Assembly: GCA_022561775.1 (NCBI GenBank)
Contig: JADFQO010000007.1
Coordinates: forward strand, 43,050-107,049
DNA length: 64,000 bases
Direction of reading: 5' to 3'
Source of the DNA: Myxococcales bacterium
Lineage (GTDB): Bacteria > Myxococcota_A > UBA9160 > SMWR01
The notes beneath the pieces are model-generated. The model did not search any database. It had not been told where the DNA came from and saw only the letters and a program-made list of their open reading frames with translations. The translations under genes and the position numbers were made by a program. Positions within the stretch are counted from its first letter, which is position 1. Each line of letters starts with the position of its first letter. Shown in pieces: positions 15,408-22,789 of this stretch.

Positions 15408-17531
15408 ATGGGCGCAAATCGACTGAATGCGGTTTCCGCGGGCGCACTCTGGTGTTTCGCGTGCGTTGCGCTCGCGGGGTGCCAACGAGAATCGGAGGCG
15501 CCCGAAGTGCCGGCCGATGACGGCGCGCTGAACGTCGTGCTGATTACGTTGGATACGACCCGCGCGGATGCGCTCGGCAGCTACGGACAACCGCGGCCCA
15601 TCACTCCCAACCTCGATCGGATCGCTGCAGAGGGAACCCAATTCCTGCAGTGCGTGAGTTCCGCTCCGAGCACCTTGCCCTCGCATTCGACGCTTTTCAC
15701 CGGTAAGCACCCCTTCGTCCACGGTGTGCGATCGAACGCCGGCTACGTGCTCTCCGACGAGAACATCACGCTCGCCGAAGTCTTACGCGATCACGGCTAC
15801 CGGACTTCCGCGGAGGTCGCCGCGCGGGTCATCGGCGGACACACCCAGCTGGGCCAGGGCTTCGATCGCTATCACGATCTCGAATCCCACGACATCCAGC
15901 GCAAAACGATTCACGTGCAAGATGGCGAGGAGCAGAGAGCGATCGAGGTTGACGAGCGTGAGGCGGACGACATCACCAGATTTGGACTCCGATTCATCAA
16001 AGAGAATCGGAGCGAGAAATTCTTCCTGTGGCTTCACTATTTCGACGCCCACCAGCCCTACTCACCACCGGGGCGGTTCTACGAGACAAGTTCCGAAAGC
16101 CCCTACCACGGCGAAATTCAATACATCGATGAACAGATCGACCGGGTCTTGAAGCAGATCGATGGCCTGGGTCTTCGGGAGCGGACCCTCGTGGTGGTCA
16201 CGGCCGATCACGGCGAGGCCCTGGGCGAGCACGGCGAGAAGACCCACGTGTACTTCGTCTACGACGGCACGATCCGCGTGCCACTGCTCTTTTGGGGTGC
16301 GACGGTACCGAAGGGGTTGAAGGTCGAATCCCTGGTCCGTACGCTGGATGTCACCCCGACGATTCTCGACATGCTCAAGCTGCCCCCGCTCGAGGATGTT
16401 CAGGGCACCTCGCTGCTTCCCCTTCTGAAAGGCGAGTCGCTCGATCTCGAACTCGTTGGCTACGGCGAGTCGCTCGAACCTCTGATCGTGTTCGGCGTGT
16501 CCGTGCTTCGATTCGTCCGCAAGGGCCAGTGGAAGTACATCCACAAAGTCAAACCGGAACTCTTCGATCTGACGAGCGATCCCGGCGAATTGGAAAATCT
16601 GTCGAGCGTCCACCCCGAAGTCGTCGAGCGACTGCGGGCGGAACTGACGGCGCTGATCGAAGAGGCGCCCGAACGGGCCTCCGGAGCGCGACGCGCGATC
16701 GACTCGGCGACCGCCGCCCAGCTCGAGGCGTTGGGATATATGGCTGCGGCGCCAATCAAGGCCCTTGGTGATGAAATGGCGCTGCTCGAAGTTTCTGGCG
16801 TCGATCCCACCGCGCTGGCCGACGACATGAATCTGGCCGCCACCGCCTCGGGGTTCAAGCTGACCCGTCAATTCAAGAAATCCGCCGCGAAGTATCGAGA
16901 GGTGATCGAGCGCAATCCCGACAGCGTTCCGCTCTTGATGAGATGGAATCACGTGCTCGGTGAGCTTGGCGAAGACGACGAGCGATTCGAGATCCTGACG
17001 AGGGTGATCGCACTTGCGCCCGAGACTGCCCCGGCCTATAGCGATCTCGCCCACATCGTCTTCAAGCGGGATGATCCCGCAGAGGCCGAACGGCTCCTCG
17101 CCGCTTCGCTGAGCATCGAGCCGTGTAGGGCGAGCCCGAGAGCGACGCTCGCCTACCTCGCCGCGCAGCGAAATGACCGTGGTCGACAGCTGCAATTGCT
17201 CAAGGAGGGCATCGATCGGTGCCCGCCGGAAGATGGCATCCTCAACAACTACGCGTACGCGCTCGCCACCAATCCCGATCAGAAGCATCGAGACGGCGCA
17301 GAGGCGCTGCGCATCGCCAAGCGGATCAGCCTGGGCGAGAACGGCAAGCGCCCCGACTACCTCGACACGCTCGCCTGCGCGTACGCGGAGGTCGGCGATT
17401 TTGCGAGCGCGGTTCGGGCTGGAGAGCGGGCGCTCGCGTTGCTCGACGCTGCGGACGATCCGAATTCGATCGAAGAATCGAAGGCGCACCTCGAGCAATT
17501 CAGAGCCGGACGACCCGTCCGCGAGCCGTAA
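15408..17531 (+). CDS. Sulfatase/alkaline-phosphatase-fold lipoprotein with TPR region
   Basis: 707 residues. A lipoprotein signal ends in LAGC (Cys25). The core (about 40-440) has the alkaline-phosphatase-superfamily metal pattern: LITLDTTRAD, then TADHGEALGEHGEK and PLLFWG. The nucleophile position reads T89-L-P-S-H rather than C/S-x-P-S-R, so the formylglycine motif of true sulfatases is absent and Thr is the likely nucleophile, as in phosphotransferases or phosphodiesterases. The C-terminal third (about 480-700) contains TPR-like helical repeats. The substrate is unknown; surface anionic polymers or lipids are plausible. It is followed by 266 bases without a gene. Confidence 0.8.
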   Translation: MGANRLNAVSAGALWCFACVALAGCQRESEAPEVPADDGALNVVLITLDTTRADALGSYGQPRPITPNLDRIAAEGTQFLQCVSSAPSTLPSHSTLFTGKHPFVHGVRSNAGYVLSDENITLAEVLRDHGYRTSAEVAARVIGGHTQLGQGFDRYHDLESHDIQRKTIHVQDGEEQRAIEVDEREADDITRFGLRFIKENRSEKFFLWLHYFDAHQPYSPPGRFYETSSESPYHGEIQYIDEQIDRVLKQIDGLGLRERTLVVVTADHGEALGEHGEKTHVYFVYDGTIRVPLLFWGATVPKGLKVESLVRTLDVTPTILDMLKLPPLEDVQGTSLLPLLKGESLDLELVGYGESLEPLIVFGVSVLRFVRKGQWKYIHKVKPELFDLTSDPGELENLSSVHPEVVERLRAELTALIEEAPERASGARRAIDSATAAQLEALGYMAAAPIKALGDEMALLEVSGVDPTALADDMNLAATASGFKLTRQFKKSAAKYREVIERNPDSVPLLMRWNHVLGELGEDDERFEILTRVIALAPETAPAYSDLAHIVFKRDDPAEAERLLAASLSIEPCRASPRATLAYLAAQRNDRGRQLQLLKEGIDRCPPEDGILNNYAYALATNPDQKHRDGAEALRIAKRISLGENGKRPDYLDTLACAYAEVGDFASAVRAGERALALLDAADDPNSIEESKAHLEQFRAGRPVREP

Positions 17532-17797
17532 TTCGGCTTGCCCGAGAGCGGAACGGGGCGTCATTCCCGGTCGTGCCGCGTGTCGCCTTGCCGGGCTTTG
17601 CGCGATCGCCTCGATTCCGCGCCTCTGGCTTGAGGATCGGCGAGGGATCGGCTAATCCTCGGCACCCCAGGGGCTTCGCCCCGCGGTGGGGCCCGGCGGG
17701 TCCATTAAAAGAGCGGTTTTCCTCGGGGATGCCGGCCCCTCCAGGACGCCCCGGCTCCTTTCAGAATTCCTTAGGCCTCTAGCTTCTAGGGACGGCG
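17532..17797. promoter_or_regulatory. Intergenic region before oxidase operon
   Basis: About 266 bases with no convincing gene. A short GC hairpin (GGGGC-TTC-GCCCC at 17670-17682) sits in a G/C-rich run that may end transcription of the sulfatase-fold gene. The oxidase operon promoter must lie downstream of it; no clear boxes are visible. Confidence 0.3.
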
Positions 17798-18448
17798 ATG
17801 GCATTGAATCGAAATCACGTCGCGATGTTCGCGCTGGTCGCGGTCTCCTGCTTTGTCGTGGGCTGCAGCGCTCGGGCCGACGAGAACGAACGCGGCGCAG
17901 ATCTCTATCGACTTTGCGCGGCTTGTCACGGCGAAAGCGCAGCGGGGTACGAGGCCGTGGGTGCTCCGGCGATCGCGGGGTTGCCCCAGTGGTACCTGGA
18001 AGCCCAGCTGAAGCAATTCCGCGACGGAACGCGCGGGACCCACTTCGACGACATCATGGGGATGCGGATGAGGCCGATGGCGCGGATGCTCATGCGGGAC
18101 GGGGACGTCGAGGCCGTTTCCGCTCACGTCGCGGCCATGCCGGTCGCCAGGCCAGCGCCCTCTCTGACGGGTGGTGACGCCGACAACGGCAAGGCGATCT
18201 ACACGGCTACCTGCGTCGCGTGCCACGGCGCGGATGGGGTGGGAAACCAGGGGATGCTCGGTGCGGCCCCGCTCAACCATTCGAGCGATTGGTACCTGTT
18301 CAGACAGGTCGAGAATTTTCGAGCGGGTGTCCGCGGGGCCCGCGCCGGAGACCAGGGCGGGGCTCTGATGCGCCCCATGGTGTTGCAACTGGCCGACGAG
18401 CAGGCCATCAAGGATGTCGTCGCCTACATCATGACGCTTGCGAATTAG
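17798..18448 (+). CDS. Diheme cytochrome c lipoprotein of the oxidase operon
   Basis: 216 residues with a lipoprotein-type signal (VVGC, Cys23) and two c-type heme motifs (CAACH near 42, CVACH near 140). Each half has distal Met-rich stretches (MRMRPMARML, LMRPMV), giving a cytochrome c4-like two-domain protein. It is probably anchored on the periplasmic side and passes electrons to the CuA centre of the oxidase. It is the first gene of a plus-strand operon with coxB-coxA-coxC-cox4 following; the next small gene is 17 bases downstream. A separate role in feeding electrons from SorB or SQR-derived quinol is possible but not shown. Confidence 0.88.
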   Translation: MALNRNHVAMFALVAVSCFVVGCSARADENERGADLYRLCAACHGESAAGYEAVGAPAIAGLPQWYLEAQLKQFRDGTRGTHFDDIMGMRMRPMARMLMRDGDVEAVSAHVAAMPVARPAPSLTGGDADNGKAIYTATCVACHGADGVGNQGMLGAAPLNHSSDWYLFRQVENFRAGVRGARAGDQGGALMRPMVLQLADEQAIKDVVAYIMTLAN

Positions 18449-18465
18449 GGATCGGGAAACTCGCC

Positions 18466-18570
18466 ATGGGTAAGGATTACACCGCGGAAGAGCTGGTTGG
18501 TAGGACGTTCTTCATCACGATGATCTGCGTGGGCCTGTTCATCGCAGCCGTCTTCCTCTTCATCCTCTAG
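18466..18570 (+). CDS. 34-residue single-TM protein in oxidase operon
   Basis: This small frame (ATG 18466, TAG 18568-18570) is hidden inside a longer shadow ORF of the track. It encodes 34 residues: a polar N-terminal 'MGKDYTAEELVGR' and one hydrophobic helix (FFITMICVGLFIAAVFLFIL). It lies 17 bases after the cytochrome c gene and 9 bases before coxB. Small single-helix subunits are known in heme-copper oxidases, so a CcoQ-like structural or assembly subunit is plausible by position and topology only. Translation is not proven; the ribosome site is weak. Confidence 0.6.
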   Translation: MGKDYTAEELVGRTFFITMICVGLFIAAVFLFIL

Positions 18571-18579
18571 GGACGAACG

Positions 18580-19272
18580 ATGATCGATCGATACGTCGAG
18601 ACGCTTTCCACATACGCGAAGGACATCGACAACCTCATCTTGTTGATCGGCGTCCTGGTCGGTTTCTGGTTCATCCTCTGCGAGGTGATCTTCTTCTACT
18701 TCATCATCCACTTCCGCGCGAAGGATGGAAAGCGCGCCGAGTACATCAGCGGCGAGGAGAAGAGCCACAAGCGCTGGATCAGCGCCCCGCACCTGCTCGT
18801 GCTGGTCTGCGACGTCTTCATCGTCGTCGGCGCCGTGAAGGTGTGGTACGAGGTCAAGCAGCAGCTGCCGGAGCCCTACGAGACGGTTCGGATCGTCGGC
18901 CAGCAGTGGGCGTGGAGCTTCGTGCATCCCGGCGCGGATCACGAACTCGGGACCGCCGACGACATCAAGACCGTCGACGAACTTCACGTCGAAGTCGGCA
19001 AGGTCTACCACTTCAAGCTCGAAGCGCGCGATGTGATCCACAGCTTCTCGGTGCCGGTCTTCCGGCTGAAGCAGGATGCCATCCCTGGCCGTGTGATCAC
19101 CGGCTGGTTCGAACCGACCGGAACGGGCACATACGACATCCAGTGTGCCGAGATTTGCGGCATCGGTCACGGCGTGATGGTCGCCCGGATCGTCATTGAA
19201 TCGCCCGAGCGGCACGCTGCCTGGGTGGCCGAACAGAGCCCGATCACTCTCGCGGCCGCGAACCGACCGTAG
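18580..19272 (+). CDS. coxB: Cytochrome c oxidase subunit II
   Basis: 230 residues with two N-terminal membrane helices (about 18-45 and 68-88) and a periplasmic cupredoxin domain. The CuA site is complete: His in VIHSFSVP, then CAEICGIGHGVM with the two Cys, bridging Glu, His and Met ligands. QQWAWSF matches the aromatic patch that receives electrons. No C-terminal heme c domain is fused, consistent with the separate cytochrome c at 17798. It is followed by coxA after 10 bases. Confidence 0.93.
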   Translation: MIDRYVETLSTYAKDIDNLILLIGVLVGFWFILCEVIFFYFIIHFRAKDGKRAEYISGEEKSHKRWISAPHLLVLVCDVFIVVGAVKVWYEVKQQLPEPYETVRIVGQQWAWSFVHPGADHELGTADDIKTVDELHVEVGKVYHFKLEARDVIHSFSVPVFRLKQDAIPGRVITGWFEPTGTGTYDIQCAEICGIGHGVMVARIVIESPERHAAWVAEQSPITLAAANRP

Positions 19273-19282
19273 CCGGCTGTCG

Positions 19283-21007
19283 ATGAGAAAACCCATGGCT
19301 GAGTCCATCCCCGCAGACGCGACGCACGGGCACGACGTCCACCACCACGCCGAGCAGAGCTTCTGGAGCAAGTACGTGTTCTCCACCGATCACAAGATGA
19401 TTGCCATGCAGTACATGTTCACCGGCATGGCGATGGCGTTGATCGGCGGCTTCATGGCCTACGCCTTTCGGATGCAGCTCGCCTTTCCGGGGATCGAGGT
19501 TCCCGGGTACGGGACGGTGACGGCCACCGACTACAACGCGCTCGTCACCAACCACGGCACCATCATGATCTTCTGGGTCGCAATGCCGGTGTTGATCGCG
19601 GCTTTTGGGAACTTCCTCATTCCGCTCATGATCGGCTGTGACGACATGGTGTTTCCGAAGATCAATCGGCTCTCGTATCAGATCTTCCTGCTCAGCGCGA
19701 TCGTCCTGATCAGCTCGTTCTTCGTTCCAGGGGGAGGCTTTGGCGGCGGCTGGACCGCCTATCCGCCGTTGTCCGCGAAGGGCGAGTACAACCTCACGTC
19801 GCTCGGGTCGTCCCTCTGGTTGGTGGCGGTCGCGCTCGAGTTCGTCGCCTTTCTGCTGGGAGGGATCAACTTCGTCACCACGGCCATGAACGCGCGCGCG
19901 CCGGGGATGAAGATGTTCGACATCCCGATCGTGGTCTGGCTGATCGTCGTCGCGAGCATCCTGTTCATGGCTTCCGTCGGCCCGCTGATCGCGGGCGCCG
20001 TCATGCTCTTCATGGATCAGAACATCGGCACGGCCTTCTTCGATCCCGACAAGGGAGGCGACCCGGTCCTCTGGCAGCATCTCTTCTGGTTCTTCGGCCA
20101 CCCCGAGGTCTATGTCGTCCTGCTACCCGCGATGGGCATCACGGCCGAAATCATGTGCGTCTTCGCGCGCAAGAAGATGTTCGCCTACAAGACCTTCATC
20201 TACACGACCTTCGGAACCGGAGTGCTCAGCTTCACGGTCTGGGCCCACCATCAGTTCGTCGCGGGCATCGATCCGCGCATGGCGAACATCTTCACGGTCA
20301 CGACGCTGCTGATCTCGATTCCGATCGCCGAGATGTGCTTCATCTACATCGCCACCCTATATGGCGGATCGATTCGCCTGACGACCCCGATGCTCTGGGC
20401 ACTGGCGTTCGTCGCGGAGTTCTTGATCGGCGGCGTCACGGGGATCTTCCTGGGTGCGAGCGGTGCGGACATCTACTTCCACGATACCTATTTCGTGCTC
20501 GCACATTTCCACTACACGTTCTTCCCGATTGCGATCATCGGAACCTTCGCGGGCTTTACCTACTGGTTTCCAAAGATGTTCGGCAAGATGATGAACGAGA
20601 CGCTGGGAAAGATTCACTTCTGGGGCACGATCATCCCCTTCAATGGCATCTTCATCCCGCTCTTCGTTCTCGGAGGAGCCGGGCAACACCGACGGATCTA
20701 CAACTACCAGCATTTTCCGGACCTGGCGGGAGTCGAAATGCAGGACCTGCGCGTCTTTGCGACGGTGTCTCTGATCATCATGCTCGCCTTCCAACTGGTG
20801 TTCTTCTACAACTGCTTCATCAGCTGGCGAAAGAAGGAGAAGGACGCCGGAAAGAATCCCTGGAAAGCAAACACCCTCGAGTGGACCGCGGAATCGCCGC
20901 CGCCCCACGGGAACTGGCCCGAGTTGCCGACCGTCTACCGCGGCCCCTACGAGTACTCGGTTCCGGGTCGCGAAGAAGACTACTACCCCCAGAATGTTCC
21001 CGGCTGA
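19283..21007 (+). CDS. coxA: Cytochrome c oxidase subunit I (A1-type)
   Basis: About 574 residues from ATG 19283; ATG 19295 is an alternative, while the track start at 19196 overlaps coxB. It is a 12-helix heme-copper oxidase. Visible are the N-terminal TDHKMIAMQY, the GHPEVYVV segment with the Glu and cross-linked Tyr that define A1-type proton channels, the CuB ligand pair in WAHHQF, and heme ligands in HDTYFVLAHFHY. It reduces O2 to water and pumps protons in the inner membrane. No subunit III is fused at its C-terminus. Spacing to the next gene is 18 bases. Confidence 0.94.
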   Translation: MRKPMAESIPADATHGHDVHHHAEQSFWSKYVFSTDHKMIAMQYMFTGMAMALIGGFMAYAFRMQLAFPGIEVPGYGTVTATDYNALVTNHGTIMIFWVAMPVLIAAFGNFLIPLMIGCDDMVFPKINRLSYQIFLLSAIVLISSFFVPGGGFGGGWTAYPPLSAKGEYNLTSLGSSLWLVAVALEFVAFLLGGINFVTTAMNARAPGMKMFDIPIVVWLIVVASILFMASVGPLIAGAVMLFMDQNIGTAFFDPDKGGDPVLWQHLFWFFGHPEVYVVLLPAMGITAEIMCVFARKKMFAYKTFIYTTFGTGVLSFTVWAHHQFVAGIDPRMANIFTVTTLLISIPIAEMCFIYIATLYGGSIRLTTPMLWALAFVAEFLIGGVTGIFLGASGADIYFHDTYFVLAHFHYTFFPIAIIGTFAGFTYWFPKMFGKMMNETLGKIHFWGTIIPFNGIFIPLFVLGGAGQHRRIYNYQHFPDLAGVEMQDLRVFATVSLIIMLAFQLVFFYNCFISWRKKEKDAGKNPWKANTLEWTAESPPPHGNWPELPTVYRGPYEYSVPGREEDYYPQNVPG

Positions 21008-21025
21008 TTTCGCGGAAGGAATGCA

Positions 21026-21595
21026 ATGAGACCGATCGCAAATACACGCATGGCCGCGGGGATCCCCACCGGTCGCTTGGCGGTCTGGTGGGTGGTCGCC
21101 TCCGAAATTGTCATCTTTGGCGGACTGCTGGCTTCCTACATCATGCACCGCATCGCGCATCCGGAGTGGGGCGATCAGGCTGCCAACACCAACGTCTGGT
21201 TGGGCGGCTTCAATACTTTCGTGCTGTTGACGTCCAGTCTCACGGCAGTGCTGAGCCACAAGGCCGCCACCGCCGGAAACGGACCGAAGGCCGCCAGACT
21301 GCTCTACGCGACGTGCCTCGGCGCCGTCATATTTGTGTGTGTCAAGGCGTTCGAGTGGACCACCGAGATCAGCCACGGCTACACGATCACATCGAGCACC
21401 TTCTGGTCGTTCTACTACACGGCTGCGGGCCTGCATGCGCTCCACGTGATCGCGGGGGCAATCATCATGCTGTTGGTCGCCGAGACCGCAAAGAAGAATC
21501 TCGAGCTTCACCGGGTCGAGCTGATCGGGATTTATTGGCACTTCGTCGATATCGTGTGGATCTTCCTCTTTCCCCTGCTCTACATCGCGAAGTAG
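21026..21595 (+). CDS. coxC: Cytochrome c oxidase subunit III
   Basis: 189 residues, about five membrane helices. COX3 features include the SEIVIFGGLLASY segment, AFEWTTEISHGYTITSS, and HALHVIAGAI followed by YWHFVDIVWIFLFPLLY, matching the usual WHFVD ending. It stabilises subunit I and supports proton uptake. The gene lies between coxA (18 bases) and the subunit IV gene (15 bases). Confidence 0.9.
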   Translation: MRPIANTRMAAGIPTGRLAVWWVVASEIVIFGGLLASYIMHRIAHPEWGDQAANTNVWLGGFNTFVLLTSSLTAVLSHKAATAGNGPKAARLLYATCLGAVIFVCVKAFEWTTEISHGYTITSSTFWSFYYTAAGLHALHVIAGAIIMLLVAETAKKNLELHRVELIGIYWHFVDIVWIFLFPLLYIAK

Positions 21596-21610
21596 AAGAA
21601 AGGTACCAAC

Positions 21611-21955
21611 ATGTCGGAACATGCTGAACACGCCGGAGACGAGACCAACTACGTCAAGATATGGGCGACCCTGCTCTGCCTGCTGATCGTGAGCATCCTC
21701 GGTCCCTTCCTGGGGATCAAGATCGTTACGCTGATCGCCGCCTTCGGGATCGCGATCGTCAAGGCGTATCTGGTCGCCAAATACTTCATGCACCTGAACG
21801 TCGAGCCGCGCTACGCGGTCTATTTATTGACGACGATGCTGGTCTTAGTGCTGCTCTTCTTCGCGGGGACTGCGCCCGACGTCATGAAGCACGAGGGAAC
21901 CAACTGGGTCAAACCCGTGGTCCATGTGGAAACCCACGCTCCCGCGCAGCACTGA
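21611..21955 (+). CDS. Cytochrome c oxidase subunit IV-like
   Basis: 114 residues: a His/Glu-rich N-terminus, then three hydrophobic helices (about 17-37, 40-60, 70-90) with AYLVAKYFMHLNVEPRY in between, the common signature of prokaryotic subunit IV (COX4_pro/CyoD-like) proteins, which help assembly of the CuB site. It has a GGTACC-AAC leader rather than a strong ribosome site and is probably translated together with coxC. Confidence 0.85.
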   Translation: MSEHAEHAGDETNYVKIWATLLCLLIVSILGPFLGIKIVTLIAAFGIAIVKAYLVAKYFMHLNVEPRYAVYLLTTMLVLVLLFFAGTAPDVMKHEGTNWVKPVVHVETHAPAQH

Positions 21956-21971
21956 TCCGAGGAGTCTCCCG

Positions 21972-22562
21972 ATGATGCCGAGGTCCATCGCGTCGCTCCG
22001 AGTCATTTCCGATTCGAGACCGCGCGCAATTCTGCCCAGCCCGATCCTCGGAATGTTGATCTTCGTGATTGCGGAGATGATGATGTTCGCCGGGTTGATG
22101 AGCGCATTTTCGATCGTCAAGGCGGGTGCGCTCGGGTGGCCGCCTCCCGGCCAGCCCAGGCTACCCGTCGAAGCCACCGCGTTCAATACCGCCGTGCTGC
22201 TCGCGAGCGCGGCCTTTCTCTATGTCGCCAACCGCACCTACGCGCGCAACCGCAACCTCGCAAAACGACCGCTCTTCACCGCGATGGGGCTCGGCGTGTT
22301 CTTTGTTTCATTTCAGGGGTACGAGTGGGTCTCGCTGATTCGTCAGGGGCTCACGCTCACTTCCAGCAATCACGGCAGCTTCTTCTACCTGATCGTCGGG
22401 ATGCACGGCCTCCACGCGATCGCTGGATTGTCGGTCCTCGGCTGGGCTGCGCTCCAACTCTCGCGAGGGAGACTCGCACCCAGCAGTTTTGCCGCCACCC
22501 AGGTCTTCTGGTATTTCGTGGTGGGATTGTGGCCCGTGCTCTATTTCATGGTGTATCTGTGA
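21972..22562 (+). CDS. Second subunit III-like protein of the oxidase operon
   Basis: 196 residues from ATG 21972, preceded by CGAGGAG; the track start at 21924 overlaps the subunit IV gene. Five hydrophobic helices carry COX3-type marks: FVIAEMMMFAGLMSAF, FQGYEWVSLIRQGLTLTSSNHGSFFYLIVGMHGLHAIAG and a final YFVVGLWPVLYFMVYL. It differs clearly from the coxC product, so this is an ancient paralogue, not a recent duplication. Two COX3-like proteins in one operon suggest a hetero-oligomer or alternative subunits. Confidence 0.85.
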   Translation: MMPRSIASLRVISDSRPRAILPSPILGMLIFVIAEMMMFAGLMSAFSIVKAGALGWPPPGQPRLPVEATAFNTAVLLASAAFLYVANRTYARNRNLAKRPLFTAMGLGVFFVSFQGYEWVSLIRQGLTLTSSNHGSFFYLIVGMHGLHAIAGLSVLGWAALQLSRGRLAPSSFAATQVFWYFVVGLWPVLYFMVYL

Positions 22563-22567
22563 TTGGG

Positions 22568-22786
22568 ATGAAGCTCACTCTTGCGGTGATGATCTCGACG
22601 GCGGTCTTGCTCGTGCCGCGGATCGCCGCCGCTTGCGCAGTTTGTTTTACCGGGCGCGCAGATGAAACGCGTATCGCTTTCATCGCAACCACGGGATTGA
22701 TGACGGCACTCCCGTTACTGCTGATCGGATCTCTGGTCTGGTGGCTACGCAGACGCGCTCAGCAGATCCGGGACGAGCACGAATGA
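22568..22786 (+). CDS. 72-residue exported single-TM protein with CxxC
   Basis: The ATG at 22568 (5 bases after the previous stop) is hidden inside a longer shadow ORF of the track. It encodes 72 residues: a signal-like N-terminus ending near AAACAVCF, a CAVC pair right after the predicted cleavage site, a hydrophobic helix (GLMTALPLLLIGSLVWWL) and a basic tail. Topology suggests a small membrane protein with an exposed CxxC. By position it may be an oxidase assembly or copper-handling factor, but no family assignment supports this. It ends 3 bases from the convergent MFS/spermidine-synthase gene. Confidence 0.65.
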   Translation: MKLTLAVMISTAVLLVPRIAAACAVCFTGRADETRIAFIATTGLMTALPLLLIGSLVWWLRRRAQQIRDEHE

Positions 22787-22789
22787 GCA

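Noticed and set aside
15408-17531. True arylsulfatase
   Set aside because: The C/S-x-P-S-R formylglycine motif is replaced by T-L-P-S-H.
16062-17564. 500-codon minus-strand ORF
   Set aside because: Antisense shadow of the sulfatase-fold/TPR gene.
20155-21793. Long ORFs on both strands (490 and 478 codons) over coxA/coxC
   Set aside because: Both overlap well-defined oxidase genes in the wrong frame.
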